55,061 nucleotides of DNA, from the NCBI RefSeq assembly GCF_003581615.1, contig NZ_QXFH01000023.1, forward strand, positions 1-55,061, in the 5' to 3' direction. Both the position numbers and the translations under genes were made by a program. Positions 53,163 through 55,061 of the stretch are shown in pieces. The notes under the pieces are model-generated. The model did not search any database. It had not been told where the DNA came from and saw only the letters and a program-made list of their open reading frames with translations. This DNA comes from Flagellimonas lutimaris (GTDB lineage Bacteria > Bacteroidota > Bacteroidia > Flavobacteriales > Flavobacteriaceae). Within the stretch, counting starts at the first letter, position 1, and every line of letters starts with the position of its first letter.

Positions 53163-54080
53163 ATGATGAAACTGGACAGAAACAAATTGTTGTTTATAGG
53201 GCTGCTTATCAGCATCTGCGGGTTTATTATTCTCTATGCCCTGCAGATGAGCGAAACTTCAAAGGATAAGGAGGTAAGCCAACCTAAAGTGCCAGAACTT
53301 ACGGAGGAACCAGAGGAATACCGTTCAAAGCTGGAGGCCGTGGACGCCATCAAGGAAGAACGGGACCGAACAAAGCCCAGTCTGTACGGGGAAGAGTATA
53401 TCGATTCCACCGGGATCTATGACCCGGAATTACATGAGAAACAGCGCCAGCGAATCGTGGACAGCATATACAAGGAGGGACGTATTGATTATGGGGCGGG
53501 TACCTACCGTAAGCCTAAATCAAGGACCCAACCAAAATGGGATAACCAAACTAAAAGCCCCGACCCAAAGCCAAAACCAAAACCCGTTGATTTTTCCAAG
53601 GCCCATACCGCTTTTTTTGGCTCTGAAGTACTTCAGCGCGACAGCGTCCATCCTCCCGTTGCCATCAGGGCGGTGGTCAATGGTGAGCAAAAGGTCAGGG
53701 CAAAAAACCGTCTGGAACTGCGGCTAAAGGAGGACATGGATATCAATGGCAGGCATTTTACACGAAATACGTTACTCTATGGATTTGTGTCCTTTCGGGC
53801 CAATCGGGTGTTTGTCGCCATTGACCATATCGGCCAGCACTCGGTCAGCTTGAAGGCCTACGATATAATGGACGGGAAAGAGGGCATCTATGTGGAGAAC
53901 AGTTATCGCGAAGAAGCAAAACGTGAGGTGCTGGACAATGCCGTTCAGGATATCAGGCTTCCGGGCATGCCCCAATTGGGAGGCATCAAACAGGTATTCC
54001 GACGCTCCAATCGTACCGTGCGCGTGACAGTTCATGATGGTTATCAACTCATACTCAAATCAGAAAATCAAAACCTATGA
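53163..54080 (+). CDS. TraM/VirB10-like protein
   Basis: 305 aa from the ATG at 53163 (MMKLDRNKLLFIGLLISICGF), which removes a longer in-frame start inside TraK. One membrane segment, a Pro/Lys-rich linker (SRTQPKWDNQTKSPDPKPKPKP) and the C-terminal TraM domain (IRAVVNGEQKVRAKNRLELRLKED, VFVAIDHIGQHSVS). Spans the envelope as part of the core channel. 4-nt overlap with TraN. Confidence 0.85.
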   Translation: MMKLDRNKLLFIGLLISICGFIILYALQMSETSKDKEVSQPKVPELTEEPEEYRSKLEAVDAIKEERDRTKPSLYGEEYIDSTGIYDPELHEKQRQRIVDSIYKEGRIDYGAGTYRKPKSRTQPKWDNQTKSPDPKPKPKPVDFSKAHTAFFGSEVLQRDSVHPPVAIRAVVNGEQKVRAKNRLELRLKEDMDINGRHFTRNTLLYGFVSFRANRVFVAIDHIGQHSVSLKAYDIMDGKEGIYVENSYREEAKREVLDNAVQDIRLPGMPQLGGIKQVFRRSNRTVRVTVHDGYQLILKSENQNL

Positions 54081-54973
54081 AATTAGTTCAATATCTACCG
54101 GTACTTTTTTTTTCCACTACTGTGGCCTATGGGCAATCAGACACTCTATATGTGAACGACACCCATGTGTTGTCCCTGATATTCCCAAAGCCAATATCAA
54201 GGGCGGTTACTGGGCATGCCAATTATACGCTGGGATATAATCAAGAAACTCCAGAAAGGGTAGGGCTTTTGCAAGGTAATCAGGGTGATGACAGCAATCT
54301 GCTAGTGGTGACAGAGGATGGTCTGGCCTATTCCTATTATCTGGTCTATCGTAAACAGTTCAAGGAAAGCCATAGGTTTGTAGCCATAATTGAAGCTGTT
54401 GGCAATGTGCTTCCCGAAAAGCCTAAGGATGAGATGGCCCAAAAGGAAAAAAGAGGTTCTCTAATCGATAGAATGTCAGATAGTCTTCAGTATCGTAAGG
54501 CCAGCCAATACTTTTTGGAACGAAATACTACCGTACTGAAGGCCCAACGTAAAGATGGGATGATCCTTCGACTTCGTGGTGTGTCCTATTTTGGCAAGGA
54601 AACCTATATCGTTCTTGAAATCGAAAACAGGTCCGATATCGATTTTGAGGTGGATTTTGTCCAGCTGTTCCGGGCACATGGGAATTCAAGAAAGAAGTCT
54701 TCTTATCAGAAACTTATCCTAGAACCACTTTACAGTTACAAGGGACCTTCCATGGTTAAGGTGGGTGCAGTGAAACGTTTTGTATATGTCGTACCAAAGT
54801 TCACCTTGACTGGCAAGGAACGACTAATGATTGAAATCCATGAAAAGAGAGACAATCGCAAACTGATGCTAAATGGTAAAAGGAACCATGCGCGCATTTG
54901 GGATTCTAATACCTCATGGGAAAGCAAGAGACCAAATAGTATATTGGAACCGAATGTTTTTACGCGCCATTAA
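54077..54973 (+). CDS. TraN/VirB9-like protein (DUF4138)
   Basis: 298 aa. Signal peptide MKLVQYLPVLFFSTTVAYGQ. Beta-rich VirB9-like domain (SDTLYVNDTHVLSLIFPKPI, NLLVVTEDGLAYSYYLVY, ILRLRGVSYFGKETYIVLEIENRSDIDFEVDF, RFVYVVPKFTLTGKERLMIEIHEK). Forms the outer layer of the T4SS core. The operon probably continues beyond the window; the last 88 bp (54974-55061) have no gene. Confidence 0.85.
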   Translation: MKLVQYLPVLFFSTTVAYGQSDTLYVNDTHVLSLIFPKPISRAVTGHANYTLGYNQETPERVGLLQGNQGDDSNLLVVTEDGLAYSYYLVYRKQFKESHRFVAIIEAVGNVLPEKPKDEMAQKEKRGSLIDRMSDSLQYRKASQYFLERNTTVLKAQRKDGMILRLRGVSYFGKETYIVLEIENRSDIDFEVDFVQLFRAHGNSRKKSSYQKLILEPLYSYKGPSMVKVGAVKRFVYVVPKFTLTGKERLMIEIHEKRDNRKLMLNGKRNHARIWDSNTSWESKRPNSILEPNVFTRH

Positions 54974-55061
54974 ATCCTTGGATATCGATTTTTCCAAAAC
55001 ACTGGACTTACTACATTTGACTGGACATTGAGATAGGAGCATGTTGACTGTTTGAATTAAC

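Overview
The window looks like a chromosome segment of a marine-type Flavobacteriaceae bacterium (Bacteroidota). The evidence is a SusC/SusD pair, an IntDOT-like tyrosine recombinase, an RteC-domain protein, Bacteroidetes-type tra genes (TraE/F/G/I/J/K/M/N-like), a DUF6520 peptide, TAnnTTTG promoter boxes and weak Shine-Dalgarno sites. No rRNA, tRNA or CRISPR array was seen. Much of the window is accessory DNA.

Left part (1-5.0 kb): a giant secreted Ig/cadherin-like adhesin (running off the left edge) and a stand-alone DUF4347 protein lie on the minus strand. A Crp/Fnr-type regulator sits beside them. A perfect FNR-like box lies between regulator and adhesin genes, and the regulator's recognition helix has the E-x-x-S-R pattern that reads such boxes.

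Defence island (5.4-22.3 kb): an IntDOT-like integrase and two small minus-strand genes (one ending at a suspicious TGA) are followed by a six-gene, almost gap-free operon. It encodes type III methyltransferase Mod, type III Res helicase-nuclease, a PLD-like/SNF2 helicase, a DUF4391 protein, a Cas4-like nuclease fused to a DnaQ-like exonuclease (DUF2779), and a membrane-anchored HerA-type ATPase. It ends with a truncated integrase remnant, an XRE regulator with a dyad operator, and a strongly folded element that could be a non-coding RNA. This is the best candidate for an undescribed multi-component anti-phage system.

Middle part (22.4-36 kb): a SusC/SusD/secreted zinc-protease cluster converges on a minus-strand cluster of a four-cysteine exported peptide (DUF6520), a membrane-tethered protein and MauE. 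A PAS-AraC regulator, a STAS-like protein, a PLP-dependent oxoamine synthase fused to a GNAT-like domain, and RteC follow.

Thiamine block (36.3-40 kb): ThiM-ThiE-ThiD-TenA-HAD, an overlapping salvage operon on the minus strand, is preceded by a TPP riboswitch and a terminator hairpin.

Conjugative element (40.3-55 kb): two identical 26-bp palindromes precede an excisionase-like HTH protein, a second winged-helix-like protein, a DnaC/IstB-like ATPase and a degenerate-looking EEP-fold protein. A HipB/HipA module with its own operator comes next. After that are two unknown proteins, an SRAP protein, a murein amidase, and a T4SS operon from the pilin-like TraE to TraN, continuing beyond the window. 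Coupling protein and relaxase are not in the window.
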